A stretch of 53,649 nt of DNA from Lysinibacillus halotolerans (GCF_003711845.1 NZ_RHLQ01000022.1:1-53649), one strand, 5' to 3'; shown: positions 6,187 through 15,570, counted from the first letter of the stretch. Translations and numbers: made by a program. Notes: a model not told the origin generated them from the sequence alone.

Positions 6187-7539
6187 ATGCAGTTAACGAT
6201 ACGAGCGACTGGACAAGATGCAAAAGTCATCTCTTATTTATTGGCAAAAAATCCAAATAATTTGTATGAAAGAAGTGTAAATGGTCATTTCATTCGAATG
6301 TTTTATAGTCAATTTGCGGAAGAGGAAGTAGAGGTCACCTTTTTTGTAACACCTGATCCAATCGGACTATCATCCAATCAGTCTGAAATCTATGATATTA
6401 CATCTTACATTAACGATCGGGAGTTTGTTGTGAGTAGTATTTTTTGTACCTTTTTAAGGACGGCTCTTGGTACAGCGTTAAATGGGAAGCCGAAAGAAGA
6501 TTATATTTCTTGGGTAAACCATTCTTTCCCACTGGAGTTTAGTTTTGGGCCTTTAGCTTCGAATCTATCAAATCTAGAGATTGAAGAACTTTTTCAACCA
6601 TTAGGGTATGAAGTAGCCATTACATATGGTGAGGTCAATTATCGTGTAAATATTAAAAAGAAAAGTACAGCAAGATATATTACATTAAAAGGTTTGACGA
6701 CACTTCAAAAAGGTCTTCGTCAGCTTTTTGTACTCATCCCAGTATTGGATAATTATAAACACTATTATATCGATGAAAAAGAAATCAAAAAGATTGAACG
6801 TTATGGTGAAGGGTGGTTGGATACCCATCCACAAAGGCAATTCATTTTAAAGCAGGCTTTACGATTTAAAGAAGTGTATAGCTTAGTAGAAAGGCAAAGT
6901 GAAGAGAAACAAAATACGGAAGTAGAACAGAAAGTGAGATTAAATGATCTGCGGTATGAAAAAATCATTCAAAAGGTGAATGAATTCAAAAATCGAGATA
7001 CGATTGTAGATCTCGGTTCGGGGGAAGGGAAACTCTCAGTTAAGTTAGGCTTCGTAGATGGCGTGAAGGAAATTTTAGCTGTGGAACCGTCTGAATCCGA
7101 ATCGATAAAAGCGCTAAAACGCTTCGAAAAAGTACAGGAAAAAGAGAATTTCGTTATGCCGAAACAAATAATCGGTTCTCTTTTTTACTATGATGAGCGA
7201 TTAAAAAATAAAGATATCATCATTTTGTGTGAAGTAATTGAACATATCGATGCATATCGCTTACCGAAAATAATGAGAACGATTTTACATGACTATCGGC
7301 CAAAGGTATTACTAATTACAACTCCTAACAAGGAGTATAACGAAGTCTATCAATTAGGGGACGGGGCACACCGTCATTCGGATCACCGATTTGAGTGGAC
7401 GAGGGAAGAATTTTCCGATTGGTGTGAAACACAAAGCGAAGCAAGTGAATATAATGTCACATTTGATGGTATCGGTGAAGAACATGAACTGTACGGTTAT
7501 CCTACTCAAATGTGTATTTTTACGAGAAAGGAGTTGTAA
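6187..7539 (+). CDS. hen1: Hen1, 3'-terminal RNA ribose 2'-O-methyltransferase
   Basis: 450 residues from the ATG at 6187, chosen over a GTG at 6175 because GTAGGTG is then at a normal distance. The N-terminal ~245 residues match the adaptor domain of bacterial Hen1, known to bind and activate Pnkp. The C-terminal methyltransferase has the SAM-binding IVDLGSGEGKLSVKLG (about 272-287), EVIEH (about 349-353) with the metal-binding Glu/Glu/His, and HRHSDHR (from about 395) with the further His. The enzyme marks the 3' end at a break with a 2'-O-methyl group so that the repaired RNA resists the same ribotoxin. Length matches the ~465-residue family. It is followed after 3 bases by pnkp. Confidence 0.93.
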   Translation: MQLTIRATGQDAKVISYLLAKNPNNLYERSVNGHFIRMFYSQFAEEEVEVTFFVTPDPIGLSSNQSEIYDITSYINDREFVVSSIFCTFLRTALGTALNGKPKEDYISWVNHSFPLEFSFGPLASNLSNLEIEELFQPLGYEVAITYGEVNYRVNIKKKSTARYITLKGLTTLQKGLRQLFVLIPVLDNYKHYYIDEKEIKKIERYGEGWLDTHPQRQFILKQALRFKEVYSLVERQSEEKQNTEVEQKVRLNDLRYEKIIQKVNEFKNRDTIVDLGSGEGKLSVKLGFVDGVKEILAVEPSESESIKALKRFEKVQEKENFVMPKQIIGSLFYYDERLKNKDIIILCEVIEHIDAYRLPKIMRTILHDYRPKVLLITTPNKEYNEVYQLGDGAHRHSDHRFEWTREEFSDWCETQSEASEYNVTFDGIGEEHELYGYPTQMCIFTRKEL

Positions 7540-7542
7540 AAA

Positions 7543-10137
7543 ATGAATATTCGTTTACCTTATGCAGGCATTGTTTTACTTGTAGGCCCTTCCAATAGTG
7601 GTAAAACTACTTTGCTAAAACAATTAGTGAATAATGGTCAAATACTTCCTTCCGAAATTGTAAGCTCTGATGAATGTCGAGTATTAGTAAGTGATGTTGA
7701 ATTTATCGATTGGACACAAAGGCCGAATGATGAGGAAGAAGGATTATTTGATGCATATCAAAAAATATCAGCAGAAGCGTTTAAGCTAATGGATACGATG
7801 ATTGAAACACGATGCCGGCTTAATAAACTAACCTTTGTGGATGCGACTCATTTATATTCAGATGATCGGAAAAAGTACATATCGATCGCCAATAAGCATC
7901 ATGTACCAATTGTATCCATTGTATTAGATGTGGATCAAACTGTTTTACTTGAAAGGGATAAAAATCGGGAAAATCCACGGGGAAGTAGAAGAATTAAGCA
8001 GCAGCATCAAGTGTTTAAAAGGGAAAAACGATTTATGAAAAAAGAAGGTTACGATAAAACGTACTTTCTCTCCGATACAGATCAAGTGGAGATTTTTAGA
8101 GAAAATACAAACCCTGTTCATTTAGATGTTGGCAATGGTATCGATATTATTGGGGATATTCATGGCTGTTATAATGAATTGATACAAGTGCTTCAAAAAT
8201 TAGGTTACATGAAAAATGACGAAGATTATTATGTACATCCAGAGGGAAGAAAATTTTTATCCCTTGGCGATATTATGAGCCGTGGCCCTAAGTCATTACA
8301 AACGATGGAATTTTTCTTACGACATGTTGAAAAGGGTCTTGCCTATATGATTGATAGTAACCACGGATGGAAAATTGCCCGCTGGTTAGACGGTCGAAAA
8401 GTGACGTTAAATTATGGCGATGATCTTGTAGAGGAAGAGTTCATTCAATTTGAAGAAGCCTATGGGATAGAAAAAGTGGAGCAATTGAAACATAAGCTAA
8501 AACAATTCCTTTTGGCAGCCCCATCCCATTATGTATTAACGAAAAATGGAGTACCTACATTGGTATGTGCCCATGCGGGGATTAAAGATGAATTTATTGG
8601 CAAACAATCGGCCCATATAAGTGACTTTTGTCGATATGGCGATAATGAGGGACTAGATGAAACTGGAAAACCGATTCGAAAAGATTGGACAATTCATCAT
8701 AAAACAAAGACTTTGATCGTATGGGGACATGACCCAAAACCGAAACCATTGATTATGAACAATACCGTTAATATTGATCAAGGCGTCGTCTTTGGTGGGG
8801 CATTAACAGCCTATCGATATCCGGAAAGGGAGTTTGTTTCTGTACAAGCTAAAAAAGACTATTCAGAAGGAAAATCAAATCCTTTAATGGAGTTAAAAAA
8901 GAAACGGTTAAATCCTCCAAATATTGCTAAATTTTTAAATGGATATTCCGTTTTAACCGAAACCTTTGGAGAAATTAAAATACCAAAGGAGTATGCAATT
9001 CCATCTATTGATTTAGTGTCTCATTTTACAGTACCGATTGAAGAGATGATTTATATTCCACCAACAATGAGTCCAACACCAAAGCCTTCAGCATTAGATG
9101 ATTATTTAGAACATCCAAAAGAAGCAATCGATTACTACCGAAGTATGGGGATTGAACGGATGGTTGCTGAAAAGAAACATATGGGAAGTAGAGGAATATT
9201 ATTTTTATTTAAAGATAAAGAGGCAAGTCTCAAATATGTTGGCCGAGAAATCCTTGGTGTAATTTATACACGTACCGGTAGAAAGTTTTTTGATGAAGAA
9301 ACAGAGGCCAAAATTCTTTCCAAAATAAACAAAGCTTTTACTTCAAAGGATTATTTTCATCAGTATGGAACGGAATTTGTTTTATTAGATGCTGAAATAA
9401 TGCCATGGAATTTGAAAGCAAAAGAATTGATTAGCAGTTTATATGCCCATGTGTCAGAAAATGCGATTTTAGATCGTCGTTTACTAAAAAGCAAAATCGA
9501 AAGGGCAGTAGGGCAAAATGAGGGATTAGTGAAATGGCTTGAAGAGTACAAGGATAAACTGGCCAATGCCCATGTCTTCAAAGAGGTTTTCCAAAAATAT
9601 TGTTGGGAGATCAATGAAATTGATGAAATCCAAATTGCGCCTTTCCATCTACTTGCCCATAGTAATGAAACCTTCTTCCATAAGCCACATACATGGCATA
9701 TGGAGAAAAACAAAGAATTCGCTTCGATGGACAATCTTTTTATTGAAACGGAATATATGGTAATTGAAGATGTAGCAAGTGAAAAAGAGGTAACCAATTG
9801 GTGGAACACGATAACAAAGGATGGCCACGAAGGTATTGTCATTAAGCCAGAGCCGTTTATTGCAAAATCAAAGGGGAAGCTAGTACAACCGGCTATTAAA
9901 GTGCGCGGTAGAAAATATCTCCATATCATTTATGGAATGGATTACTTGGAACAAGAAAACTTGAACCGATTAAAGAAACGAAACGTTGGTAAGAAACAAA
10001 AGCTCGCTTTAAGGGAATTTGCGCTGGGGTTAGAAGGTATTCAAAGATTCGTCAATGGTGAATCGATTGAACGAGTACATGAATGTGTACTTGGAACTCT
10101 TTCCATGGAATCAGATCCGGTCGATCCAAGATTATAA
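7543..10137 (+). CDS. pnkp: Pnkp, RNA 5'-kinase / 2',3'-phosphatase / ligase
   Basis: 864 residues, close to the 870 of Clostridium thermocellum Pnkp, with all three domains. Kinase: P-loop GPSNSGKTT at 15-23. Phosphatase: GDIHG (Asp205, His207), Asp243, Asn273-His274, His344 and His396 keep the metal and catalytic set, but the usual GDxxDRG reads GDIMSRG (Ser246) and GNH(D/E) reads SNHG. Ligase: KHMGSRG with Lys545 as the AMP-accepting lysine. The enzyme heals and seals RNA broken by endonucleases; with Hen1 it adds a methyl mark. The ribosome site GGAG overlaps the end of hen1, so the pair is an operon. Confidence 0.95.
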   Translation: MNIRLPYAGIVLLVGPSNSGKTTLLKQLVNNGQILPSEIVSSDECRVLVSDVEFIDWTQRPNDEEEGLFDAYQKISAEAFKLMDTMIETRCRLNKLTFVDATHLYSDDRKKYISIANKHHVPIVSIVLDVDQTVLLERDKNRENPRGSRRIKQQHQVFKREKRFMKKEGYDKTYFLSDTDQVEIFRENTNPVHLDVGNGIDIIGDIHGCYNELIQVLQKLGYMKNDEDYYVHPEGRKFLSLGDIMSRGPKSLQTMEFFLRHVEKGLAYMIDSNHGWKIARWLDGRKVTLNYGDDLVEEEFIQFEEAYGIEKVEQLKHKLKQFLLAAPSHYVLTKNGVPTLVCAHAGIKDEFIGKQSAHISDFCRYGDNEGLDETGKPIRKDWTIHHKTKTLIVWGHDPKPKPLIMNNTVNIDQGVVFGGALTAYRYPEREFVSVQAKKDYSEGKSNPLMELKKKRLNPPNIAKFLNGYSVLTETFGEIKIPKEYAIPSIDLVSHFTVPIEEMIYIPPTMSPTPKPSALDDYLEHPKEAIDYYRSMGIERMVAEKKHMGSRGILFLFKDKEASLKYVGREILGVIYTRTGRKFFDEETEAKILSKINKAFTSKDYFHQYGTEFVLLDAEIMPWNLKAKELISSLYAHVSENAILDRRLLKSKIERAVGQNEGLVKWLEEYKDKLANAHVFKEVFQKYCWEINEIDEIQIAPFHLLAHSNETFFHKPHTWHMEKNKEFASMDNLFIETEYMVIEDVASEKEVTNWWNTITKDGHEGIVIKPEPFIAKSKGKLVQPAIKVRGRKYLHIIYGMDYLEQENLNRLKKRNVGKKQKLALREFALGLEGIQRFVNGESIERVHECVLGTLSMESDPVDPRL

Positions 10138-10168
10138 AGAAAAAACAGCTGATTTATATTTGAATAGG

Positions 10169-10198
10169 AGATCGGGTGTCTAGCACTCGATCTTTTGT
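10169..10198 (+). terminator. Terminator of the hen1-pnkp operon
   Basis: AGATCGGGTG pairs with CACTCGATCT (one G-T pair) and is followed by TTTTG. Confidence 0.7.
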
Positions 10199-10226
10199 TA
10201 TTTGTTTGATTGGTTCAATTTATAAT

Positions 10227-10262
10227 AAAAAAAGCCACTCATACAAACGAAGTGTGAGCGAC
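10227..10262 (-). terminator. Terminator of the lipoprotein gene
   Basis: On the minus strand GTCGCTCA pairs imperfectly with TGAGTGGC and is followed by T7. Its AAAAAAAGCCACTC edge is shared with the hairpins at 2945 and 3111. Confidence 0.65.
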
Positions 10263-10276
10263 CTTTAATTCTTTAC

Positions 10277-10819
10277 TTAAAATGTTACTTTAACAGGATG
10301 GTCTTCAGTATAATCGTAATCATCCCAAGAGAATATATGTAATGTCATTTCAAAGTCAGACTCTAGCGCAGGAAAATCATATCCTTCGTACTCATTAATT
10401 GTTAATGTAGCCGTAGCTGCTTTTCCTGGAGCCACTTCTTGACTCATCGATAAAAGAGTTTCATCTACCATACGACCGTCAGCAGAAACCGTATTTGCTT
10501 GAACTTCAATTGTATCAGAACGTTTATTTTCTACGTCGAATACAACTTCAATCGTATTGCCCCAAATGTCATCTGATTTCTTAACGATTTTCACAAGGGT
10601 AGCTTTTACATTTTCATTATCAACGATTAATTGATTAATTTCATTTTCATCGTTAGAAGCTTCTTCTGACGCTTCTACTGCTTCTTCTTCTGTTGCTTCT
10701 TGTTCAGTTGAAGTAGCTTTATCAGTATCCACTTTTCCTGATACATTTTCCGAAGTACTTCCACAAGCAGCGAGAGCAAGTGTTAATAGTAATAAAAGAC
10801 CGAATAATAGTTTTTTCAT
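10277..10819 (-). CDS. Lipoprotein with DUF5067/DUF4352-like domain
   Basis: 180 residues from the ATG at 10819 (AGGAG about 10 bases upstream; the longer frame has no signal peptide at its start). The N-terminus MKKLLFGLLLLLTLALAACG is a classical lipoprotein signal with lipobox LAAC. An acidic Glu/Ser/Thr linker (about 25-65) leads to a beta-rich domain (VKATLVKIVKKSDDIWGNTI through VAPGKAATATLTINE) typical of the immunoglobulin-like DUF5067/DUF4352 lipoproteins of Firmicutes, whose role is unknown. Surface-anchored by inference. Monocistronic. Confidence 0.8.
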   Translation of the reverse strand: MKKLLFGLLLLLTLALAACGSTSENVSGKVDTDKATSTEQEATEEEAVEASEEASNDENEINQLIVDNENVKATLVKIVKKSDDIWGNTIEVVFDVENKRSDTIEVQANTVSADGRMVDETLLSMSQEVAPGKAATATLTINEYEGYDFPALESDFEMTLHIFSWDDYDYTEDHPVKVTF

Positions 10820-10984
10820 AAGTACAATACTCCTAATATAAATTTTACAATACTTATTGACTATACCAAATTTCCTATGAAATGTCATTACAAATTATAT
10901 GCTTTTATTGCTGTAAATTCCCCCTGAAATAACAAAAACTGCCTAATTAGAGAATGCTAATTAAGCAGTTCATTGATTTATAAA

Positions 10985-11587
10985 TTAAACTTTCTCGATG
11001 TACCCTTTCTCAACTAAAAAGTTGATTAACTGTTCAGTACATTCTTCAATTGAATATTGCTCACTGTCTACTACAATTTCAGGATTATCGGGTGCTTCAT
11101 AAGGAGCACTAATGCCAGTGAAGTTTTTAATTTCATTTTTGCGGGCTTTTTCATAAAGTCCCTTTGGATCTCTTCGTTCACATTCTTCTACAGAACATTT
11201 CACATATACTTCGATGAATTCGCCCTCTTCCACTAAAGATCGTACAACATTACGGTCTTCTTTATAAGGAGAGATAAAGGCTGTTAATACAATTTGTCCG
11301 CTTTCTACGAAAAGTTTTGATACTTCTCCAATGCGGCGAATATTTTCCTTTCGGGAATCTTCATCAAATCCTAAATCTTTATTTAGACCGTGACGAATAT
11401 TGTCTCCATCTAAAACAAAGGATTGATTCCCTTGTTCAAATAATCTTCTTGCCAATGAATTGGCGATGGATGACTTTCCTGAAGCGGAAAGGCCTGTAAA
11501 CCAAAGGATAAAGCTATGATGATGATTTTTTTCTCTTCTTTCAGATTTATTGATCGATGCTTCATGCCATACAATATTTGAACTCAT
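10985..11587 (-). CDS. cysC: Adenylylsulfate kinase
   Basis: 200 residues. P-loop GLSASGKSS at 32-40, then [15 protein letters not shown] and the [14 protein letters not shown]-binding stretch, [13 protein letters not shown], and [19 protein letters not shown], all hallmarks of APS kinase. It phosphorylates adenylylsulfate to PAPS in sulfate assimilation. GAGGTG precedes the ATG. It is the last gene of the cysH-sat-cysC operon, 13 bases after sat. The enzyme acts in the cytoplasm. Confidence 0.95.
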   Translation of the reverse strand: MSSNIVWHEASINKSERREKNHHHSFILWFTGLSASGKSSIANSLARRLFEQGNQSFVLDGDNIRHGLNKDLGFDEDSRKENIRRIGEVSKLFVESGQIVLTAFISPYKEDRNVVRSLVEEGEFIEVYVKCSVEECERRDPKGLYEKARKNEIKNFTGISAPYEAPDNPEIVVDSEQYSIEECTEQLINFLVEKGYIEKV

Positions 11588-11600
11588 ATTACACCTCGTT

Positions 11601-12740
11601 TTAGGAATGGATTTCTTCGCGTAGTCCTCGGATTAATACTTCGATGACTTCTTTTCGACTAAATGTACTTGGAGGAACTTCTCCATTTCTTAACATTTCA
11701 CGCACCTTTGTACCAGATAAAATGATGCGAGAAGATGCATCGTGTGGGCACGTTTTTGTCGTAGCCATCCCTTCACAGCTCGTGCAATAGAAACTATGTT
11801 CAAATTTTAATGGCGTAATGCCGATTTCTTCCGGTGCGAAGTTTTCAAAAATCTTTTGCGCATCATATGTGCCGTAATAATCTCCAACTCCTGCATGGTC
11901 ACGACCTACAATAAAGTGAGTGCAACCATAGTTTTTACGAACGAGGGCATGGAAAATTGCTTCCCGTGGACCTGCATAACGCATGGCAGCAAGAAATACT
12001 CCTAACTGAACTCGCTCTTTCGGATAATATTGGTCTAATAAAACTTCATAACTTTCCATTCGAATTTTAGCTGGAATATCATCGGATTTTGTCTCACCTA
12101 CTAATGGATTTAAGAAAAGACCGTCCACGATTTCTAACGCTACTTTTTGAATATATTCATGGGCGCGGTGAACGGGGTTTCTTGTTTGGAATCCAACAAT
12201 CGTTTTCCAACCTTTTTCCTCGAATAATGCCCGTGTTTCTTTCGGTTCAAACGTATAAGTAGGGAACAATTTCTCCGCTTTTTTAACTAAAGTTATTTTT
12301 CCACCAACATACGTATTTGGTCGATCAAGTAGTTTCTTCACACCAGGATGTTTTAAGTCATCAGTGCCGTATACTAGTTGGGCTTCTAGCGTTTTATCTG
12401 GTGTGAAAATATCATTCACTTCGATAGTTCCGTATACGTCCCCTTTATAAGTTAATTTTGCTTTATCACCAATTATTAAATTTTTTACCGTTTCGTCGTC
12501 AACTGGTAAAGTAATAGGAATACTCCAAACAAGACCAGAAGCAAGACGCATGTTTTTTACGACACTTTCATAATCCGCTTTCGTTAAAAAGCCATCAAGA
12601 GGGCTGTATGCACCAATACCGATTAGTTCAAGATCGCTTAATGCGGTTGCATCTAGCTGGATTTCTTTTTCGATTGCTTCAATAGGTTCATTTGGATTGT
12701 AAGCTTGAATTAAAACTCCTCCGTGTGGTTGTATGCTCAT
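11601..12740 (-). CDS. sat: Sulfate adenylyltransferase
   Basis: 379 residues, normal length for the monomeric bacterial ATP sulfurylase. [11 protein letters not shown] starting at about residue 185 carries the ATP-binding HxxH-type motif and [12 protein letters not shown] begins near residue 279. It makes adenylylsulfate from ATP and sulfate. Four cysteines late in the chain ([14 protein letters not shown]) are a feature of many homologues. AGGAGG lies 9 bases before the ATG, 31 bases after the cysH stop, so it is cotranscribed with cysH and cysC. Confidence 0.95.
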   Translation of the reverse strand: MSIQPHGGVLIQAYNPNEPIEAIEKEIQLDATALSDLELIGIGAYSPLDGFLTKADYESVVKNMRLASGLVWSIPITLPVDDETVKNLIIGDKAKLTYKGDVYGTIEVNDIFTPDKTLEAQLVYGTDDLKHPGVKKLLDRPNTYVGGKITLVKKAEKLFPTYTFEPKETRALFEEKGWKTIVGFQTRNPVHRAHEYIQKVALEIVDGLFLNPLVGETKSDDIPAKIRMESYEVLLDQYYPKERVQLGVFLAAMRYAGPREAIFHALVRKNYGCTHFIVGRDHAGVGDYYGTYDAQKIFENFAPEEIGITPLKFEHSFYCTSCEGMATTKTCPHDASSRIILSGTKVREMLRNGEVPPSTFSRKEVIEVLIRGLREEIHS

Positions 12741-12771
12741 GTTTTATTGCCTCCTAATCGATTCGTTGATA

Positions 12772-13473
12772 TTAATCGTGTAATCCACATTCTGTTTTAT
12801 TTAAACCTTGCCATCTTCCCGAGCGTAAGTCATCCATTGTAAAAGCTGGTTTTGTACAATGGAAACATCCGATGCTTGGGTAACCTTGGTCATGTAAGGG
12901 ATTGTAAGTTAAGTCATGTTTACTTACATATCTCCAAACATCTTTCCATGACCAATGGATAAGAGGACAGATTTTAACTGATTGGAACTTTTTATCTTGA
13001 TTCAGGAACTCGGTATTTTTTCTCGTTTCTGATTGATCTCTACGTAAACCCGAAATCCAAGCTTTTGCCCCTGTTAACGTTTCTCGTAAAGGTGTAAGCT
13101 TTCGAATTTCACAACATTTATTTGGATTTGTTTTCCATAACTCGTCGCCAAATTGTTTTGCTTGTTCTTCTAAAGTAAGGGCGGGTTTTTTCATTTCGAT
13201 ATTTAATTCAGGATATTTTTCTTTTACTTTTTCAATTGTTTCGTAGGTTTCTTTAAAGTGAACATCTGTATCTAAAAATACGATTTTTGCATCCGGTTTT
13301 ACTTTCGCAATTAAATCGATTAAGACGATTCCTTCTATGCCAAAGCTACAAGCATAAACAACTTCATCGCCATAATGTTGATAAGCCCATTTTAAAACAT
13401 TGAGTGCACCTTTATATTCGTCATCTACATCAAACTGAACTAAAGAGTCTTCCCAAGTATCATAAGTAAGCAT
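12772..13473 (-). CDS. cysH: Adenylylsulfate/phosphoadenylylsulfate reductase
   Basis: 233 residues from the ATG at 13473, 6 bases after GAGGGGG. Four cysteines, Cys120-Cys121 (NKCCEIRK) and Cys203/Cys206 (GCFHCT), are the [4Fe-4S] ligands that mark the APS-reducing type used by Bacillus, as opposed to the E. coli PAPS-only enzyme. The adenylyl-sulfate binding SFGIEG and LDTD motifs are also present. It releases sulfite using thioredoxin. First gene of the operon, preceded by a ~170-base leader with a terminator. The sulfite reductase genes are not in the window. Confidence 0.94.
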   Translation of the reverse strand: MLTYDTWEDSLVQFDVDDEYKGALNVLKWAYQHYGDEVVYACSFGIEGIVLIDLIAKVKPDAKIVFLDTDVHFKETYETIEKVKEKYPELNIEMKKPALTLEEQAKQFGDELWKTNPNKCCEIRKLTPLRETLTGAKAWISGLRRDQSETRKNTEFLNQDKKFQSVKICPLIHWSWKDVWRYVSKHDLTYNPLHDQGYPSIGCFHCTKPAFTMDDLRSGRWQGLNKTECGLHD

Positions 13474-13645
13474 AATTTTCCCCCTCAAAATAAAATAAAA
13501 ACGTTTTAATGTACCATCATATGATGGGTTCCATTAAAACGCCTCTAGTTGTCTAGTTAGCATTTTATGACGATTATTTAGCTGATTGTTGAATGATGAT
13601 TTTAAATCTGGAATGATTTTTCCTCAACTTAAAATCCTTACTTTG
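13474..13645 (-). promoter_or_regulatory. cysH leader with internal terminator (candidate attenuator)
   Basis: From the likely transcription start near 13645 to the cysH ATG. A strong terminator (13502-13541) sits 30 bases before the start codon. CATAAAATG (minus strand, 13561-13569) can pair with the 5' arm CGTTTTAATG of that terminator (one bulge, one G-T pair), which would be a competing antiterminator. I find no S-box (SAM-I) core and no T-box GGGTGGNACCGCG. The controlling signal is unknown. Confidence 0.55.
13502..13541 (-). terminator. Attenuator terminator in the cysH leader
   Basis: CGTTTTAATG and CATTAAAACG pair perfectly, with an inner CCATCATATGATGG-like stem, and are followed on the minus strand by TTTTTATTTTATTTT. 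Confidence 0.8.
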
Positions 13646-13651
13646 TTTTAA

Positions 13652-13679
13652 AGTATACTATATTACTAGAAATAGTCAA
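13652..13679 (-). promoter_or_regulatory. Sigma-A promoter of the cysH operon
   Basis: TTGACT (13674-13679) and TATACT (13652-13657) with a 16-base spacer. Confidence 0.6.
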
Positions 13680-13776
13680 TTTTAAATTTATTGAAATCTT
13701 TAAAATTTCAATGAATATCAAAACATGTCTGTTTTTACAAACTGTAACAACCATTTTCATTAAAAATCATGCTAAA

Positions 13777-13812
13777 AGTGCACTTACGGAGATACGTTAG
13801 TGAACTTTTTTT
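13777..13812 (+). terminator. Terminator-like hairpin in the divergent cysH/yunF gap
   Basis: AGTGCACTTACG and CGTTAGTGAACT pair at 10 of 12 positions around GAGATA and are followed by a T run. No plus-strand gene ends upstream, so it either ends a short unannotated RNA or regulates the downstream gene. Confidence 0.5.
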
Positions 13813-13891
13813 CTTAAATCGTTTATACTTTAAAGTGTGTATATCCATAGCTCAATACTGAAAATAATAAAAAGCAAAATAGGGGATAGAT

Positions 13892-14749
13892 ATGATAAAA
13901 ATTGGTCTAACTGGATGGGGCGATCATCCATCTATTTATCGTACGAATTCTACTAAAAACGAAAAATTATTTGATTACAGCGGACATTTTCCGATTGTGG
14001 AAGTCGATACTTCCTTTTATGCAATCCCATCGAGACAAAATATTGAAAAATGGCTAAAGGAAACACCCGATTCCTTTCAATTTATTGTGAAAGCTTATCA
14101 AGGGATGACAGGCCATTTACGGGAAGAAAATCCGTATGAATCTAGAAACGAAATGTTTGAAGCTTTTAGACAATGTGCAGAGACATTTCAAAATGCTAAT
14201 AAATTGGCGATGGTTTTAGTGCAATTCCCACCATGGTTTGATTGTTCTACGAAGCATGTACAATATATACGGTATATAAAAGAACAACTTAGCGATTTTC
14301 CTGTTGCCATCGAGTTTCGAAATAAAACTTGGTATAGTGCGGAAAGAAAAAACGAAACGATTCGATTTTTAAAAGACAATGGGTTTATACATACCGTTTG
14401 TGATGAACCACAGGCAGGAGTCGGTTCTGTCCCATTTGTCCCGGAAGTGACGGCAAAACGTGCATTAGTTAGAATACATGGTCGTAATGTGTTTGGGTGG
14501 CGAAATTCCGGTTCAACAGAAAATTGGAGGGAAGTTCGCTTCTTATATGATTATAACGAGGAGGAACTTTCGGATTTAGCAAATAAAATATTGCAATTGG
14601 AACAAAAGTGTGAAGAAGTGTTTGTATTATTCAACAATAATTCTGGTCATCATGCAGCAAAGAATGCTAAAACAATACAGCAAATGTTAGATGTTCACTT
14701 TGAGGGACTTTCTCCAAAGCAATTAGATTTTTTTGAAGGAGAATTTTAA
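13892..14749 (+). CDS. yunF: DUF72 family TIM-barrel protein (YunF-like)
   Basis: 285 residues. MIKIGLTGWGDHPSIYRTN and FPIVEVDTSFYAIPS at the N-terminus, FVLFNNNSGHHAAKNA and PKQLDFFEGEF at the end are typical of DUF72 (YecE). The fold is a TIM barrel; the activity is not established. AGGGG lies 6 bases before the ATG. The stop overlaps the start of the TauE-like gene by one base, so both are cotranslated. In B. subtilis yunF, yunE and yunD are also neighbours, which supports the orthology. Confidence 0.85.
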   Translation: MIKIGLTGWGDHPSIYRTNSTKNEKLFDYSGHFPIVEVDTSFYAIPSRQNIEKWLKETPDSFQFIVKAYQGMTGHLREENPYESRNEMFEAFRQCAETFQNANKLAMVLVQFPPWFDCSTKHVQYIRYIKEQLSDFPVAIEFRNKTWYSAERKNETIRFLKDNGFIHTVCDEPQAGVGSVPFVPEVTAKRALVRIHGRNVFGWRNSGSTENWREVRFLYDYNEEELSDLANKILQLEQKCEEVFVLFNNNSGHHAAKNAKTIQQMLDVHFEGLSPKQLDFFEGEF

Positions 14750-15570
14750 TGGAATATATTTTACTAGGAGTCATTGCTCTATTTGCAGGATTAATTGGAT
14801 CACTCGTCGGATTAGGTGGAGGCGTCATTTTAATTCCCGCTACATTGTTCGTTGGGATTAATCTTAACTACTTTCCTAACATCACACCCCAAAGTGTCGT
14901 TGGTTTGTCTGTTATTATGATGGTATTTATCGGAATATCTTCGACAACTTCTTATATGAAAAATAAGCAAGTTGATTTAAAAAGTGGTTTTATCTTTTTT
15001 TTAGGTAGTATTCCAGGTACAATCCTAGGCGCCTGGTTAAATCAAGGATTAGGACTTGATTCCTTTAATATCTTTTTTGGAATCATATTAATTGTTTTAT
15101 CCTCTTTATTAATAGTAAGGGATAAATTAAAGCCAATTAATTGGTTTTTACAAAATGGTGTGAAACGACACTTTGTAGATAATAACGGACAGGAGTTTGT
15201 TTATGGCTACCCTATTTGGTTTGCCCTCCTATTTACTTTTATCGTTGGTTTAATTTCAGGATTATTCGGCATTGGAGGAGGTTCGTTAATTGTTCCTGCA
15301 ATGGTGCTATTGTTCCGCTTTCCTCCCCATGTAGCTGTGGCAACATCCATGTTTATGGTATTTTTATCATCGTTAGTCAACACGGCAAGTCATATTTATT
15401 TAGGGGATATTCCTTGGGAATATACGCTCCCGGTAATTATTTGCGCTTATATCGGTGCGAAAATAGGGGCATTTTTAAATAAAAAATTGGAATCCAAAAC
15501 GGTCGTATTTATTTTACAAATTGTGATGATGTTTATCGGAATCCGTTCCATATTGGAAGGCTTATTTTAA
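14749..15570 (+). CDS. yunE: TauE/SafE family sulfite (organosulfonate) exporter, YunE-like
   Basis: 273 residues with about eight membrane helices. The two repeats of the family are visible: GLIGSLVGLGGGVILIPA at about 14-31 and GLISGLFGIGGGSLIVPA at about 167-184, each with the glycine-rich motif. The family exports small sulfur anions or related substrates; the substrate here is not shown by the sequence. Its nearness to the divergent sulfate assimilation operon makes sulfite plausible. GGAG precedes the ATG inside the end of yunF. Confidence 0.88.
   Translation: MEYILLGVIALFAGLIGSLVGLGGGVILIPATLFVGINLNYFPNITPQSVVGLSVIMMVFIGISSTTSYMKNKQVDLKSGFIFFLGSIPGTILGAWLNQGLGLDSFNIFFGIILIVLSSLLIVRDKLKPINWFLQNGVKRHFVDNNGQEFVYGYPIWFALLFTFIVGLISGLFGIGGGSLIVPAMVLLFRFPPHVAVATSMFMVFLSSLVNTASHIYLGDIPWEYTLPVIICAYIGAKIGAFLNKKLESKTVVFILQIVMMFIGIRSILEGLF

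Noticed and set aside
9360-9929. 189-codon minus-strand frame
   Set aside because: Lies wholly inside the ligase part of pnkp; Ser/Phe-rich composition is that of an opposite-strand shadow, and no ribosome site is seen.
13474-13680. S-box (SAM-I riboswitch) or T-box before cysH
   Set aside because: Neither the SAM-I core nor GGGTGGNACCGCG was found, although the leader has a terminator.
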